Positions 8,636-17,433 of a DNA stretch of 64,000 nucleotides are shown here, in pieces; the stretch's first letter is position 1, and each line of letters begins with the position of its first letter. A model generated the notes under the pieces. It searched no databases. It saw nothing but the letters and a program-made list of their open reading frames with translations, and had not been told where the DNA came from. The stretch comes from Fibrobacter sp. UWB2 (GTDB lineage Bacteria; Fibrobacterota; Fibrobacteria; Fibrobacterales; Fibrobacteraceae). The stretch is from assembly GCF_002210425.1 (NCBI RefSeq), contig NZ_MWQK01000005.1, positions 372,001-436,000 on the forward strand, given 5' to 3'. Made by a program: the position numbers and the translations under genes.

Positions 8636-10633
8636 CTAGTTCGCGTACCCAGACTTGAGACCGCGAATGGCGACATAACGGCGATTTCCATCCTTATCGA
8701 TGATGATCGCAACGCCAGCGAGGTAATTAATCCACTTGCCGCCATCATATTTCTTGAGTTCCACCTGCAAATTCGAGCAGTAAGCGACAAGCGGAACCAT
8801 CAACTTGTCATGAGAACTCAGGAGCACAAACTTTTCTGTCGGGTACTTCTTGACAAGAACATCTTCGATAAGTTCAACGGAGCGTTCTGCAAGATCGTAG
8901 TATGCGGCATCGGCGCCCGTCGAGTAAGCACCCGTGTAAGCGTACTTGGAAGTCACTTCCCAGCCGCCACCGCATTCGTTCTTGGCCTTTTCGACAGCCT
9001 CGCTATTCTTGGCGTACCAGTCATCGTTCAGCTGCGGAATCGTATCACGCTTATCATAAGATTGTCCACGACCCTTCGCAATCGATTCTACCGTTTGGTG
9101 CGCACGCAAGAATTCTGAAGCACCAAGGACAAAGTCTTCCTTGAACTTCGTGAGTCGAGCACCAACTTCTTCGGACTGCTTTTTACCGTTATCCGTAAGC
9201 GTCCCGCTCTTGCTCGTATCGTCACCGCGTTCAGCATGGCGCAGCACAAAGATGACGCGTTCATCGTCCTTGATACTTTCGTAGACATCCTGGATATCCA
9301 CAAATTCCTTTGCATTAGATTCCAAGACAAAATAACGGTCTTTTTCAACGGCAGTCGCTTCGCGCCATTCCTTCTTTGCTCCATCGTACGTAAAGAATTT
9401 GCCCGAGTACGCACCACGACGGACTTCGCCATCTTTAGCGGGCGTTTTATCGCCTATGAAGTCCTTCAAACTATCCGGGATGAGTTCCCAGCCTTTCTTT
9501 TCATCACAGACAAAGCGGTAAAGTGAATGTTTCTGATCGTCATACGACTCTGCATAAAAAAGACTACTAGCCTTGTTCTTGACAAAGAATATTTCCCCTG
9601 CAGAACCGCCATCGCATTCCGGGAACTCCAATTCCGTCAATGCGAAGTTCGTGAGGTACTTATCAAAGTTTTTATTCTTAGGGAAACGTTCTTTGACGTA
9701 TGCAAAAGTATTTTCATAACCACCAGATATTTTCAATCCAAGTGCATAATCGGCAGCTCTCAAACGAGTCTTTTCGTCATCCCACTTACCATCCTTTGCG
9801 ACATCGGCAACTATAGACTTAAACGTTCCTACAAAATCGTAATTTTCTAGCAAATCAGAACCAGCAGCAAGCTGCAACAAGATCGTCGCCGCCACAAGAG
9901 CAGTCCCAGACTCACTAGCCTTAGAAACATCAATCGTCTCGGTCTGGTCAAAGTCAATAGATTCCAGATGGAACATATTCCACACATCTTCAGCAGCCTT
10001 GCTCTTTGCCAATTCAAAAGAAAGCTTGTCCTTCCCCGCCAAGAGTACACGAGCACGTTCTGCTTCAAGAGTCGTCAAGAGACCCAAGTTGATTTTTTCA
10101 CTCGAGGAAACATCCCCTAAAGCAGAGAACGTAATCGGAAAAGACTTTCCATCGCTAGGACTTGTAAGGGTTACTTCAGCGGAGACTTGAACAAAAGGCT
10201 GAACCAAGTTGACTTTTTTGAATTCATAAGCGCCGTTCTTGTCAATCTCTGCCGAGAAAACATTTTTCGTTTCATCGTAGGCATCAGCGGAATCAAGCTC
10301 CACCATTTTGACCTTTTTGGCACTAGTATAGCTATCCAAACCAACAACACCCGAGATAGTCCCATCTACGAGTGAATAAACAACGTCCAACCCTTCTTCA
10401 GGGCCAACTTCTTTTAAGCTAGATGACGAGACCTTCCCATCAACGCTACTCGACGAGGATGTTTTCTTATCAGCTGTACTAGATGAGGATTTTGCAGCAC
10501 CTTTTACAGAACTAGACGATTCCAATTCGTCTTGAGCAAGTTCCTTCAATTCACTGACGGGATCATCTCCACACGCAACTAAAAACGCTGCTACAAAAGT
10601 AGAAAGCGAAATCTGCTTAAAAAAGGTCCCCAT
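8636..10633 (-). CDS. Lipoprotein with C-terminal histidine-phosphatase domain (copy B)
   Basis: 665 residues, a diverged tandem paralogue of the next gene. The lipobox FLVAC gives Cys21; residues about 35-70 are runs of Ser typical of surface linkers. The shared module (TISGVVGL, VKMVELDSA, INLGLLTTLEAERARVLL) occupies about 95-250. The phosphatase domain begins near residue 457, with RHAER at about 465, LTDNGKKQSEEVGARL, FLRAHQTVESIA and SSHDKLMVP near 607. Both copies end in an almost identical block, WINYLAGVAII followed by RY and the final GL.SG. An AAGGGG site precedes the ATG. A gap of 165 bases upstream contains the terminator of the acyl-CoA transferase gene. Confidence 0.85.
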   Translation of the reverse strand: MGTFFKQISLSTFVAAFLVACGDDPVSELKELAQDELESSSSVKGAAKSSSSTADKKTSSSSSVDGKVSSSSLKEVGPEEGLDVVYSLVDGTISGVVGLDSYTSAKKVKMVELDSADAYDETKNVFSAEIDKNGAYEFKKVNLVQPFVQVSAEVTLTSPSDGKSFPITFSALGDVSSSEKINLGLLTTLEAERARVLLAGKDKLSFELAKSKAAEDVWNMFHLESIDFDQTETIDVSKASESGTALVAATILLQLAAGSDLLENYDFVGTFKSIVADVAKDGKWDDEKTRLRAADYALGLKISGGYENTFAYVKERFPKNKNFDKYLTNFALTELEFPECDGGSAGEIFFVKNKASSLFYAESYDDQKHSLYRFVCDEKKGWELIPDSLKDFIGDKTPAKDGEVRRGAYSGKFFTYDGAKKEWREATAVEKDRYFVLESNAKEFVDIQDVYESIKDDERVIFVLRHAERGDDTSKSGTLTDNGKKQSEEVGARLTKFKEDFVLGASEFLRAHQTVESIAKGRGQSYDKRDTIPQLNDDWYAKNSEAVEKAKNECGGGWEVTSKYAYTGAYSTGADAAYYDLAERSVELIEDVLVKKYPTEKFVLLSSHDKLMVPLVAYCSNLQVELKKYDGGKWINYLAGVAIIIDKDGNRRYVAIRGLKSGYAN

Positions 10634-10727
10634 AAAGCGTACCCCTTACCTTCAAGTTTTGGCCTAACCAAAACACCCCGTAACTAAATTATAATTTTTG
10701 CACAAAGTGCGCAACCGCTAATACAAA

Positions 10728-10752
10728 ATAAAGCACCCCAAAAGGTGCTTTA
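10728..10752 (-). terminator. Terminator of the acyl-CoA transferase gene
   Basis: AAAGCACC and GGTGCTTT form a perfect eight-pair stem with a six-base loop. On the minus strand the stem is followed by ATTTTG, a moderate T-run. Confidence 0.65.
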
Positions 10753-10798
10753 CTAAGTAATCTGTACCGACTGTTCAAATAGGAATCGCAGTAAAACC

Positions 10799-12286
10799 TT
10801 ACAGCATCTTGCCTGTTTCGAGGAAGCGGGTGTGCATTTCGAACGCACGTGAAAGCGCAAGCGGCACATGGACGCCCTTTGCATGCTTGAGGCCGTACTC
10901 CAGAACATCCGTGAGCGCATCGCGGTAATCCGGATGGGCGCAGTTCTTGATAATCAGGCGGGCGCGTTCTTCAACAGGCAAGCCACGAAGATCAGCAAGC
11001 CCCTGTTCCGTCACAAAAATCTGCGTGTCATGATCGGTATGGTCCACATGGCTCACGTAAGGCACAATGCTCGAAATGGCACCGCCCTTTGCCACAGACG
11101 GCGTGAGGAAAAATCCGAGTGCGCAATTTCGTGCAAAGTCAGCCGAACCGCCAATGCCATTCATCATTGCCGAACCGCACACAAGCGAGCTGTTCACATT
11201 GCCAAAGATATCCGCTTCCAAAGCCGTGTTCATAGAAATCACGCCCAAGCGACGGATTACATCCGGGCTATTGCTCACTTCTTGCTGGCGGATAATGAAA
11301 TGCTTTTTCCATTCAGCGCTGTTTTCAACAAATTCTTTCTGTGCCGTCTGCGAAAGCGTCAAGGCCGTCCCAGACGCAATACCAAGCTTACCCTTCTTCA
11401 AAAGCGGAAGTACCGCTTCCTGAATCACTTCAGTGTAAAGGTCAATTTGTCCCAGGCGGTCATCGTCAGCCATCGCACAAAGCACTGCATTCGCCACCTT
11501 GCCAACACCGCTCTGGTAAGCAAGCCCCTTCGGGAGTCTGCCATGCGATTCTTCGAATCGGATAAAGTCCAAAATGCGTTCGCCGATATTCTTCGAAACC
11601 TCATCAGGTTCCACAAACGGAGTCACTTCGTCATACGCTTCGTTTTCGACAATCGCAATAACCTTGTTCGGGTCAATCTGAACAAATTCGCCACCTACGC
11701 GATCACCAGCGCTATAAATCGCAAGCGGCTTTGCATGCGGCGGGAGCTCCGGGAGAGCGTTATCGTGCATGCCAATGCAGCTATCACCCAAGCGAGTGTT
11801 CAATTCCAAAATAATCTTCGGCGCCATTTCCAAATAGCAAACGGAGTTACCGCCCGAAGTCGAGAGGCAAACGCGGCCATCCGGCAAAATCGCAGAAACT
11901 TCAATAATCGCAACCGTCGGCGCAGGGACAGCACCCGTGCGAACAAGGTAACCCATCTTACCCAAGTGAGCGTCAATGTAACGGATGCTACCGTCGTTAA
12001 TCGCCTTGCGCAAGCTCGGATTAGACTGGTAAGGCATGCGGAGCGACAAAGCCTTTGCGCGGGCAAGAGCCCCATCGCAACTGTCGCCCGTCGAGGCGCC
12101 CGCAAACAACGTTACCTTAAATTCCTGACCTGCTTCGTGCAATTTTTCAGCGCGCGCAGCAAGCGCCAAGGGAACCGCCTTGGGGTATCCTGCCAAAGTA
12201 AATCCGGAAACCCCGAGAACATCGTCATTACGAATCATATCTGCAGCGCTGGCAGCACTGCATTTCTTAGTTGTAATCCAGGTCAT
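10799..12286 (-). CDS. Succinate/acetate acyl-CoA:carboxylate CoA-transferase (acetyl-CoA hydrolase family)
   Basis: 495 residues from the ATG at 12286. A longer frame would overlap the divergent GtrA gene and is less likely. Family features are GFTLAGYPKAVPLAL, the GASTGDSCDGALARA segment, the ENEAYDEVTPF stretch carrying the catalytic Glu that forms the CoA thioester, GIGGSADFARNC and IFVTEQGLADLRG. It moves CoA between acyl-CoA and acids such as succinate, acetate or propionate; which pair it uses cannot be read here. With the methylmalonyl-CoA-type decarboxylase at 3.9-6.3 kb it could close a succinate-to-propionate cycle, or it could simply conserve energy as an acetate:succinate transferase. 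There is no Shine-Dalgarno; TATTTT lies 10 bases upstream. Confidence 0.85.
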   Translation of the reverse strand: MTWITTKKCSAASAADMIRNDDVLGVSGFTLAGYPKAVPLALAARAEKLHEAGQEFKVTLFAGASTGDSCDGALARAKALSLRMPYQSNPSLRKAINDGSIRYIDAHLGKMGYLVRTGAVPAPTVAIIEVSAILPDGRVCLSTSGGNSVCYLEMAPKIILELNTRLGDSCIGMHDNALPELPPHAKPLAIYSAGDRVGGEFVQIDPNKVIAIVENEAYDEVTPFVEPDEVSKNIGERILDFIRFEESHGRLPKGLAYQSGVGKVANAVLCAMADDDRLGQIDLYTEVIQEAVLPLLKKGKLGIASGTALTLSQTAQKEFVENSAEWKKHFIIRQQEVSNSPDVIRRLGVISMNTALEADIFGNVNSSLVCGSAMMNGIGGSADFARNCALGFFLTPSVAKGGAISSIVPYVSHVDHTDHDTQIFVTEQGLADLRGLPVEERARLIIKNCAHPDYRDALTDVLEYGLKHAKGVHVPLALSRAFEMHTRFLETGKML

Positions 12287-12296
12287 ATCGTAGCAA

Positions 12297-12309
12297 AAAA
12301 TAGTATTTT
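12297..12309. promoter_or_regulatory. Back-to-back -10 like boxes in the 30-base divergent gap
   Basis: TATTTT reads toward GtrA at 12304-12309 (seven bases before its GTG) and toward the CoA-transferase at 12302-12297 (ten bases before its ATG). The whole divergent gap is only 30 bases, leaving no room for normal leaders. A possible leaderless divergent pair; no -35 consensus seen. Confidence 0.4.
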
Positions 12310-12316
12310 TACCGCC

Positions 12317-12733
12317 GTGAAACATTTTATCAAATACAACGCTATCGGTGTAATGAACACCGCCATCACATTCTTTACAGTCTGGCTCCTGCACGAAGTT
12401 CTCGACTGGAACGTGGTTCTTTCTAACTTCTTGGGATTTGTCGCGGGCGGGCTCAACAGTTACATCTGTAACCGCATCTGGAATTTCAAGAGTACAAACA
12501 AAAAACGCGCCGAAATCGTAAGATTCATCGTCGTATTCCTCTGCTCGTATCTCGTGAACCTGGCGGTCCTCAAAGGAAGCATTTACGTACTCGAAAACGC
12601 CGCTTGGTGCGCAAGCTTCACGGAATTCGTTTCAAGGTTCATGAAGCCGACAACATTCGCAAGCTTTGTCGCCAACGTCGTCTACGTGCTTGTAAGCTTT
12701 ACGCTCTATAAGAAGTGGGTGTTTAAGAGCTAA
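12317..12733 (+). CDS. GtrA-like family small membrane protein
   Basis: 138 residues starting at GTG 12317 (KHFIKYNAIGVMNTAITF follows the initiator). It has four hydrophobic segments and the GtrA signatures FIKYNAIGVMNT near the N-terminus, LSNFLGFVAGGLNSYICNRIWNF in the middle and a final YKKWVF. GtrA-like proteins are thought to help move polyprenyl-linked sugars across the inner membrane for polysaccharide or O-antigen modification. No glycosyltransferase partner is adjacent, so its pathway is unknown. The start rests on the reading frame and the family N-terminus. No ribosome binding site is apparent. Confidence 0.8.
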   Translation: MKHFIKYNAIGVMNTAITFFTVWLLHEVLDWNVVLSNFLGFVAGGLNSYICNRIWNFKSTNKKRAEIVRFIVVFLCSYLVNLAVLKGSIYVLENAAWCASFTEFVSRFMKPTTFASFVANVVYVLVSFTLYKKWVFKS

Positions 12734-12818
12734 TTCGGAATTAAGAATGGTCGCAGCACAAGCCTTTTAAGGAATTAAAACACCCCACATTTACTTATAA
12801 AGATCTCTATTTAGAAAG

Positions 12819-12846
12819 GCGCACGGGTTATCCGTGCGCTTTTTTG
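12819..12846 (+). terminator. Terminator after GtrA gene
   Basis: GCGCACGG pairs with CCGTGCGC around a short loop, followed by six T. Confidence 0.85.
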
Positions 12847-12867
12847 CGCTGTTCATGTAATTGCGTG

Positions 12868-12909
12868 GCGCATTCGCAACATTGTGCAGCACGTTCGCAA
12901 CATCGTGCA
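12868..12909. repeat. Two tandem 21-base units, each self-complementary
   Basis: The units at 12868-12888 and 12889-12909 share the core TTCGCAACAT and differ at a few edge positions. Each has short complementary ends (GCACG/CGTGC in the second). They sit between two terminators and have no obvious function. Confidence 0.5.
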
Positions 12910-12913
12910 TATA

Positions 12914-12946
12914 CAAAAAGGGCGCCCTTGCGGACGCCCCTTTTTA
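12914..12946 (-). terminator. Terminator of the OmpA-type gene (bidirectional shape)
   Basis: An AAAAAGGG(G)CG.CC arm pairs with its complement around a four-base loop; T-runs flank it in both orientations. It lies 22 bases downstream of the OmpA-type stop codon. Confidence 0.75.
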
Positions 12947-12967
12947 GTTCTCAGTTAAGATCGAAGA

Positions 12968-15070
12968 TTACTTTTCGAACGGAACGAGTTCAACACGGCG
13001 GTTGAGCTTGCGGCCCTTCTTAGTCTTGTTATCTGCGATCGGCTTGTCAGAACCGTAACCGACTGCGCGGAGACGTTCGCTGTCAATGCCCTTCTTGACG
13101 AGGTACTTGACAACAGCCTGAGCACGCTGTTCGGACATGGTCTTGTTCTTTTCTTCAGAACCAGTGTCATCCGTGTGACCCTGGACTTCGAGGTTGACAG
13201 CCGGGAGCTTCTTGAGCAACTTAGCGATGTTGTTCAAGGTCTTGTTGCTGCTTGCAGTGAGCTTAGCAGAACCGGTCTTGAACTGGATACCCTTCTTGAG
13301 CTTGTCGAGGTCCTGGTTCTTGTTCGGGCAGCCGTTCTTATCAACTGCAACGCCAACGAGGGTGTTCGGGCACTTGTCGAGGTGATCGGCAACGCCATCC
13401 TTGTCAGAGTCAACCGGGCAACCAACTTCGTCAACAGAGACGCCAGCCGGAGTATTCGGGCACTTGTCGAGAGCATCAACGATGCCGTCCTTATCGCCAT
13501 CCGGGCTGCAACCATCAGCGTTAACCGGGAGACCAGCCGGAGTGCTCGGGCACTTGTCGAGGTAGTCAGCAACGCCGTCGTTGTCAGAGTCAACCGGGCA
13601 GCCCTTGCCGTCAACAGCAATGCCAGACTGAGTATTCGGGCACTGGTCGAGGTAGTCAGCAACGCCATCCTTGTCAGAGTCGATCGGGCAGCCGTTAGCA
13701 TCGATAGTAGCACCAGAAGCAGTGTTCGGGCACTTGTCGAGGTAATCAGCAACGCCATCCTTATCAGAGTCAACCGGGCAGCCAGCAGCGTCAACAACAA
13801 CGTTAGCCGGAGTTTCAGCGCACTGGTCGAGACCGTCAGCAATACCGTCATTGTCGGAGTCAACCGGGCAGCCAGCAGCGTCAACAACAGCACCAGCCGG
13901 AGTTTCAGCGCACTGGTCGAGACCGTCGAACACGCCGTCGTTGTCACCGTCAACCGGGCAGCCGTTAGCGTCAACAACAGCACCAGCCGGAGTGCCTGCG
14001 CACTGGTCGATGTTGTTTGCTACGCCATCGTTATCTTCGTCAGCACCGCGGACGTTGCCGAAGCGCCAGACGAGAGATGCGGTACCTGCGTAACGCGGAG
14101 TCGGGGTATAGCCGTACTGGACCTTCTTACCGTTCTTGTCGGTGTAGTAGAGCTGATAGTGTTCAGCGCTGTGCATTTCATCCTTGTACTTCCAAGTGAA
14201 GTTGGAGAGAGCACGGATACCCACATCGAGACCGAGGGCGATGTCGATGTTTGCCGGGAGGTGGAAGCGGAAGCCCGGAGTAAGAGTGAACGGGTCATAA
14301 CCCGGATCACGCGGATATTCACCCTTTTCAACACGGAATTCACCGTTAGCTTCAACGAAGAAGTCCATCCAGTCAGTCGGGAGAACGTTGATGCCACCAC
14401 CGTAGACGAGAGTGTTAGAGCCCTTCGTCACAGTGCCGACGAAACCGACGTTACCGTTGAAACGGAGCGGAGCGCCAACCTTCTGGAGGTCGAGAGTGAG
14501 GATCAATTCGCCACCGAATGCCATGTTGCGGAGGCCGTACGGATGGGTTTCACCACCCTTGGCATGCAAGAACCAAGCATGACGCGGACGAACACCGACG
14601 GACTTGTCGCCAGTCGGGAAGTAGAACTGAGCAGCAATGGCAGCGTTGAAGATGCCATCAGTCATTTCATCGAGCGGAAGCTTTGCCTTTGCCCAGAGTT
14701 CGAGGTCACCACGGCTAGCCTTCCACATGTCACCTTCGCCGTTTGCCGGGGAGTTGGCATGATCGTAGTAAAGCGGAAGAGCAAGACCCACGTCAATGAA
14801 ATCAGTAACGCCAGCTGCAAAGTTGATATTTGCAGTAAGGCTACCAGCATTGTCGTAGAAGGATGCACTCTTGCCACCCTTGCTATAGGCACCACCACGG
14901 GTGAGGGACCAAGCGTCATAAGAGACCTGGCCACCGAAACCGGCAGCAAAGCCACCTTCACCGAGGGTTTGGGCTGTTTTCTGGTTGAGACCATCGGCTC
15001 CGCCCATCAGGCCAGACTGCGCGAAAGCGAAGCTACCGGCCAAGAGAGACATTGCGACTATTTTTTTCAT
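12968..15070 (-). CDS. OmpA-family outer membrane protein with eight thrombospondin type-3-like repeats
   Basis: 700 residues. A signal peptide (MKKIVAMSLLAGSFAFA) precedes a predicted N-terminal beta-barrel to about residue 340. Residues about 343-582 are eight 30-residue repeats of the form D.D.DG..D..D.C..T..G..VD..GCP, which bind calcium in the thrombospondin type-3 fold. The C-terminal 118 residues are an OmpA peptidoglycan-binding domain (FKTGSAKLT, VQGHTDDTGSEEKN, LRAVGYGSDKPI, LNRRVEL). The architecture is that of OprF-like proteins linking outer membrane and cell wall. An AAGGAG site precedes the ATG. The tyrosine autokinase gene ends 19 bases upstream, so they may be co-transcribed. 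The repeats vary in sequence, so this is an old array, not a recent expansion. Confidence 0.93.
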   Translation of the reverse strand: MKKIVAMSLLAGSFAFAQSGLMGGADGLNQKTAQTLGEGGFAAGFGGQVSYDAWSLTRGGAYSKGGKSASFYDNAGSLTANINFAAGVTDFIDVGLALPLYYDHANSPANGEGDMWKASRGDLELWAKAKLPLDEMTDGIFNAAIAAQFYFPTGDKSVGVRPRHAWFLHAKGGETHPYGLRNMAFGGELILTLDLQKVGAPLRFNGNVGFVGTVTKGSNTLVYGGGINVLPTDWMDFFVEANGEFRVEKGEYPRDPGYDPFTLTPGFRFHLPANIDIALGLDVGIRALSNFTWKYKDEMHSAEHYQLYYTDKNGKKVQYGYTPTPRYAGTASLVWRFGNVRGADEDNDGVANNIDQCAGTPAGAVVDANGCPVDGDNDGVFDGLDQCAETPAGAVVDAAGCPVDSDNDGIADGLDQCAETPANVVVDAAGCPVDSDKDGVADYLDKCPNTASGATIDANGCPIDSDKDGVADYLDQCPNTQSGIAVDGKGCPVDSDNDGVADYLDKCPSTPAGLPVNADGCSPDGDKDGIVDALDKCPNTPAGVSVDEVGCPVDSDKDGVADHLDKCPNTLVGVAVDKNGCPNKNQDLDKLKKGIQFKTGSAKLTASSNKTLNNIAKLLKKLPAVNLEVQGHTDDTGSEEKNKTMSEQRAQAVVKYLVKKGIDSERLRAVGYGSDKPIADNKTKKGRKLNRRVELVPFEK

Positions 15071-15089
15071 CTATTCTCCTTGTTATTGG

Positions 15090-17210
15090 TTAATATTTCT
15101 TGTGGTAGCCATAGTAGCCGTAACTACCATAGCCGTACCCCGCATGACGTTCACACTTGTTGAAGACAAACGCCTTCTGCAATGGTGTTTCCGTACTGCG
15201 GTCAAAAGTATTCAAGGCATCTTGGATGCTTTCAATGGTATGAGCTGCATGCTTCAAGACACACAACAGGTAATCCGCATGCTTTTCGACAAGCAATGCG
15301 TCACTGCACTGGAATACTGGAGGAGTATCCAGAACAATCAAATCATACTTATCCTTGAATGCGTCAAGGAAAGCGCTAAATCTAGAGCTATTCAAAAGTC
15401 CACCTGGGTTCACAACACGCGCACCCGAACCGAGAACGTAGAAATTATCTGTAACCTTGACAACATATTCATCGCTATAATCTTCCTTTTCGAGCATTTC
15501 GCACAAGCCCTTCTGGCTATGCTTGAACAAATGACCGCGACGGAGATCCATATCGACGAGCAAGACCTTCTTGCCAGACATGGCAAAAGAAGCTGCAAGG
15601 TTTGTAGAGACAAAAGACTTACCGACTCCCTGTACAAGACCGGAAACCATAAGCACCTTCTTGCCATCAGAGAATACAGAAAACTCGAGAGCCGTACGGA
15701 GAGCGCGGATGCCTTCGGCAAACGGATCGTCAGGCTTGACCGAGACGCAAGGTTTCATCACGTCGTTCTGGGTCTTGCCATCGAGCATCGGGAGCTTGCC
15801 ATAAACGCCAACTCCCGTAGCCTGTTCGACCTCGCTACTGCTGCAAACACCGTTTGCAAGCATGCGGCGGATATAGACGATAAAGCAGCCGAGAAGCAGG
15901 AATGCAGCAACCACACCCAAGAAAATCAACTTGCGGTTCGGCTTGCTCGGCAGGAGCGGAGCGTAGGCCTGGTCCACAATGCGGACGTTACCGACTTCAC
16001 CAGCCTGAACCACGCGCAACTGCTGGATATTGTTCAACAGGTTCGTATAGAGCTTGTTGTTAACTTCAACTTCTTCTTGCAGAGAGAGGACTTCCTGCTG
16101 CACGACGGGCAAGGTTGCAGCGGAGCGCTGCTGCTTAGCCAGTTCGCGACGAAGTCTAGACTGCTGTTCTTCAATAGTGCGGACCGTCGGGTGTTCCGCA
16201 CGGAACAGGCGCAAGGCCTCCTGCTTTTTCTGTTCAAGTTCGATAAGGCGCTGTTGCAAGGAAACATCTTTTTCCAAATGAACACGGGTTTCACCAGTCA
16301 GGTCGATTGTCCCCTTGGAGTTGCGGAACGACGTAAGCTTCTGTTCTGCAGAATCGAGCTTGGCCTTAACGCCCGGCAATTGCTCTTCGAGGAATGCCAA
16401 AGTCTTCTTGGCTTCGGCACTGCGCATTTCGATGTTCTGCTTCAGATAGGTATTTGCAATAGTGTTCAGAATGGCAGCAACGCGGTCTGCATAGCGGTTC
16501 TCGAGCGAGACTCTGATGATGCCGGAATTCTTACCTTCTTCAGAAATGCTGAGACCCTTGAGGAGGGAGGCAGCCGCAATCTGCGGATGCACGGCAGAAA
16601 GTAAAAAGGTCTGACCAACAGTCGCGGTCAGGGACTTGACGCAGATGACCAAAGTATCACCAGCGAACGGCTTACGATAAGTTTCACCAACGGAACCAGA
16701 AAGGACGACCTCGCCCTCCAGTCCGATTACTTCGTATGCACTGGAATCTGCAGTCACGCGAGCAACAAGCTTGCCTTTGGCTTCCTGGAAAGCACGAGGA
16801 ATAACCAGCAGTTCAAGATCCATGCGGCCTTCGTGATGGAGCAGGCGGTCCTGCTTGTTCAGCGGAGTAGCAGAGAAGCAGAGTCTTTCTTCGTTCACGA
16901 CATGGTCAAGAACGACACGGCTCTTGATAAGTTCCATTTCTGCAGCAGACGGAGTAGAGACATCCAGCAAGGCGCCCATTTCGCCAAGGGCGAGTCCTTG
17001 TTTATTTCCTTTAACATTTACCTGAAGAAGGATGTCGCTTCTGTACGACGGGCGAAGCCACATCGAGACAAATCCGCCAAAAATAACGCCAAGGAACAAG
17101 AAAATAAGTAAGAATTTCCACTTACCTTTTAAATACACCAATATCTCAAGAATGTCGATTTCGTCATCGGCAGACGCATTCGAAGCATTTTGAGTCATTT
17201 TCTCGTTCAT
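15090..17210 (-). CDS. Wzc/CapB-type polysaccharide co-polymerase with tyrosine autokinase domain
   Basis: 706 residues. The ATG at 17210 has GGAG seven bases upstream and is preferred to one 30 bases earlier. A Wzz domain with a first transmembrane helix (FLLIFLFLGVIFGGFVSMWL) is followed by a long coiled-coil periplasmic part rich in Glu/Gln/Leu, a second helix (FLGVVAAFLLLGCFIVYI) and a cytoplasmic BY-kinase. The kinase has Walker A GLVQGVGKS (about 524-532), Walker A' VLLVDMDLRRG and Walker B DLIVLDTPP. The C-terminus (about 690-706) is a Tyr cluster (GYGYGSYGYYGYHKKY), the usual autophosphorylation tail. It controls chain length and export of a capsule or exopolysaccharide; other genes of that pathway are not in the window. 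Followed closely by the OmpA-type gene. Confidence 0.92.
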   Translation of the reverse strand: MNEKMTQNASNASADDEIDILEILVYLKGKWKFLLIFLFLGVIFGGFVSMWLRPSYRSDILLQVNVKGNKQGLALGEMGALLDVSTPSAAEMELIKSRVVLDHVVNEERLCFSATPLNKQDRLLHHEGRMDLELLVIPRAFQEAKGKLVARVTADSSAYEVIGLEGEVVLSGSVGETYRKPFAGDTLVICVKSLTATVGQTFLLSAVHPQIAAASLLKGLSISEEGKNSGIIRVSLENRYADRVAAILNTIANTYLKQNIEMRSAEAKKTLAFLEEQLPGVKAKLDSAEQKLTSFRNSKGTIDLTGETRVHLEKDVSLQQRLIELEQKKQEALRLFRAEHPTVRTIEEQQSRLRRELAKQQRSAATLPVVQQEVLSLQEEVEVNNKLYTNLLNNIQQLRVVQAGEVGNVRIVDQAYAPLLPSKPNRKLIFLGVVAAFLLLGCFIVYIRRMLANGVCSSSEVEQATGVGVYGKLPMLDGKTQNDVMKPCVSVKPDDPFAEGIRALRTALEFSVFSDGKKVLMVSGLVQGVGKSFVSTNLAASFAMSGKKVLLVDMDLRRGHLFKHSQKGLCEMLEKEDYSDEYVVKVTDNFYVLGSGARVVNPGGLLNSSRFSAFLDAFKDKYDLIVLDTPPVFQCSDALLVEKHADYLLCVLKHAAHTIESIQDALNTFDRSTETPLQKAFVFNKCERHAGYGYGSYGYYGYHKKY

Positions 17211-17234
17211 TAAAATCTCCAAGGACACAGAACC

Positions 17235-17251
17235 GACCACCTAGCGTGGTC
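17235..17251 (-). promoter_or_regulatory. Hairpin in the leader of the tyrosine-autokinase gene
   Basis: GACCAC and GTGGTC form a perfect six-pair stem with a five-base loop, 25 bases before the start codon, with a TATATT box just upstream (17260-17265, minus strand). No T-run follows, so it is not a terminator; it could affect mRNA stability or be an operator. Confidence 0.35.
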
Positions 17252-17433
17252 CAATTCGGAATATAAAATAAAAAAAAATTTAATGTTTATACATTGAAAC
17301 ATAAGAATCATGTAACTTTTTGGTGCTTTTAAAGTATTTCGCCCCCGAAAAGGCAAAAAAAGATATTCTTGCGATGTAAAAGCAACCTAATCAACGGGTT
17401 AAAGCATCCAAAGAGGCAAGAAAAAAGGTCTTT

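Noticed and set aside
10799-12394. Earlier start of the CoA-transferase at 12394.
   Set aside because: It would overlap the divergent GtrA gene by 78 bases, and the extra residues are Cys/Asp-rich and unlike the family N-terminus.
13367-14055. A regular 90-base repeat pattern that could look like a CRISPR or satellite array.
   Set aside because: The period equals 30 codons of type-3 repeats in the OmpA-type protein; sequence varies between units and there are no unique spacers.
13175-15163. A 662-codon plus-strand frame with repeats, opposite the OmpA-type gene.
   Set aside because: Its repeats are the antisense reading of the eight calcium-binding-type repeats; no start signal.
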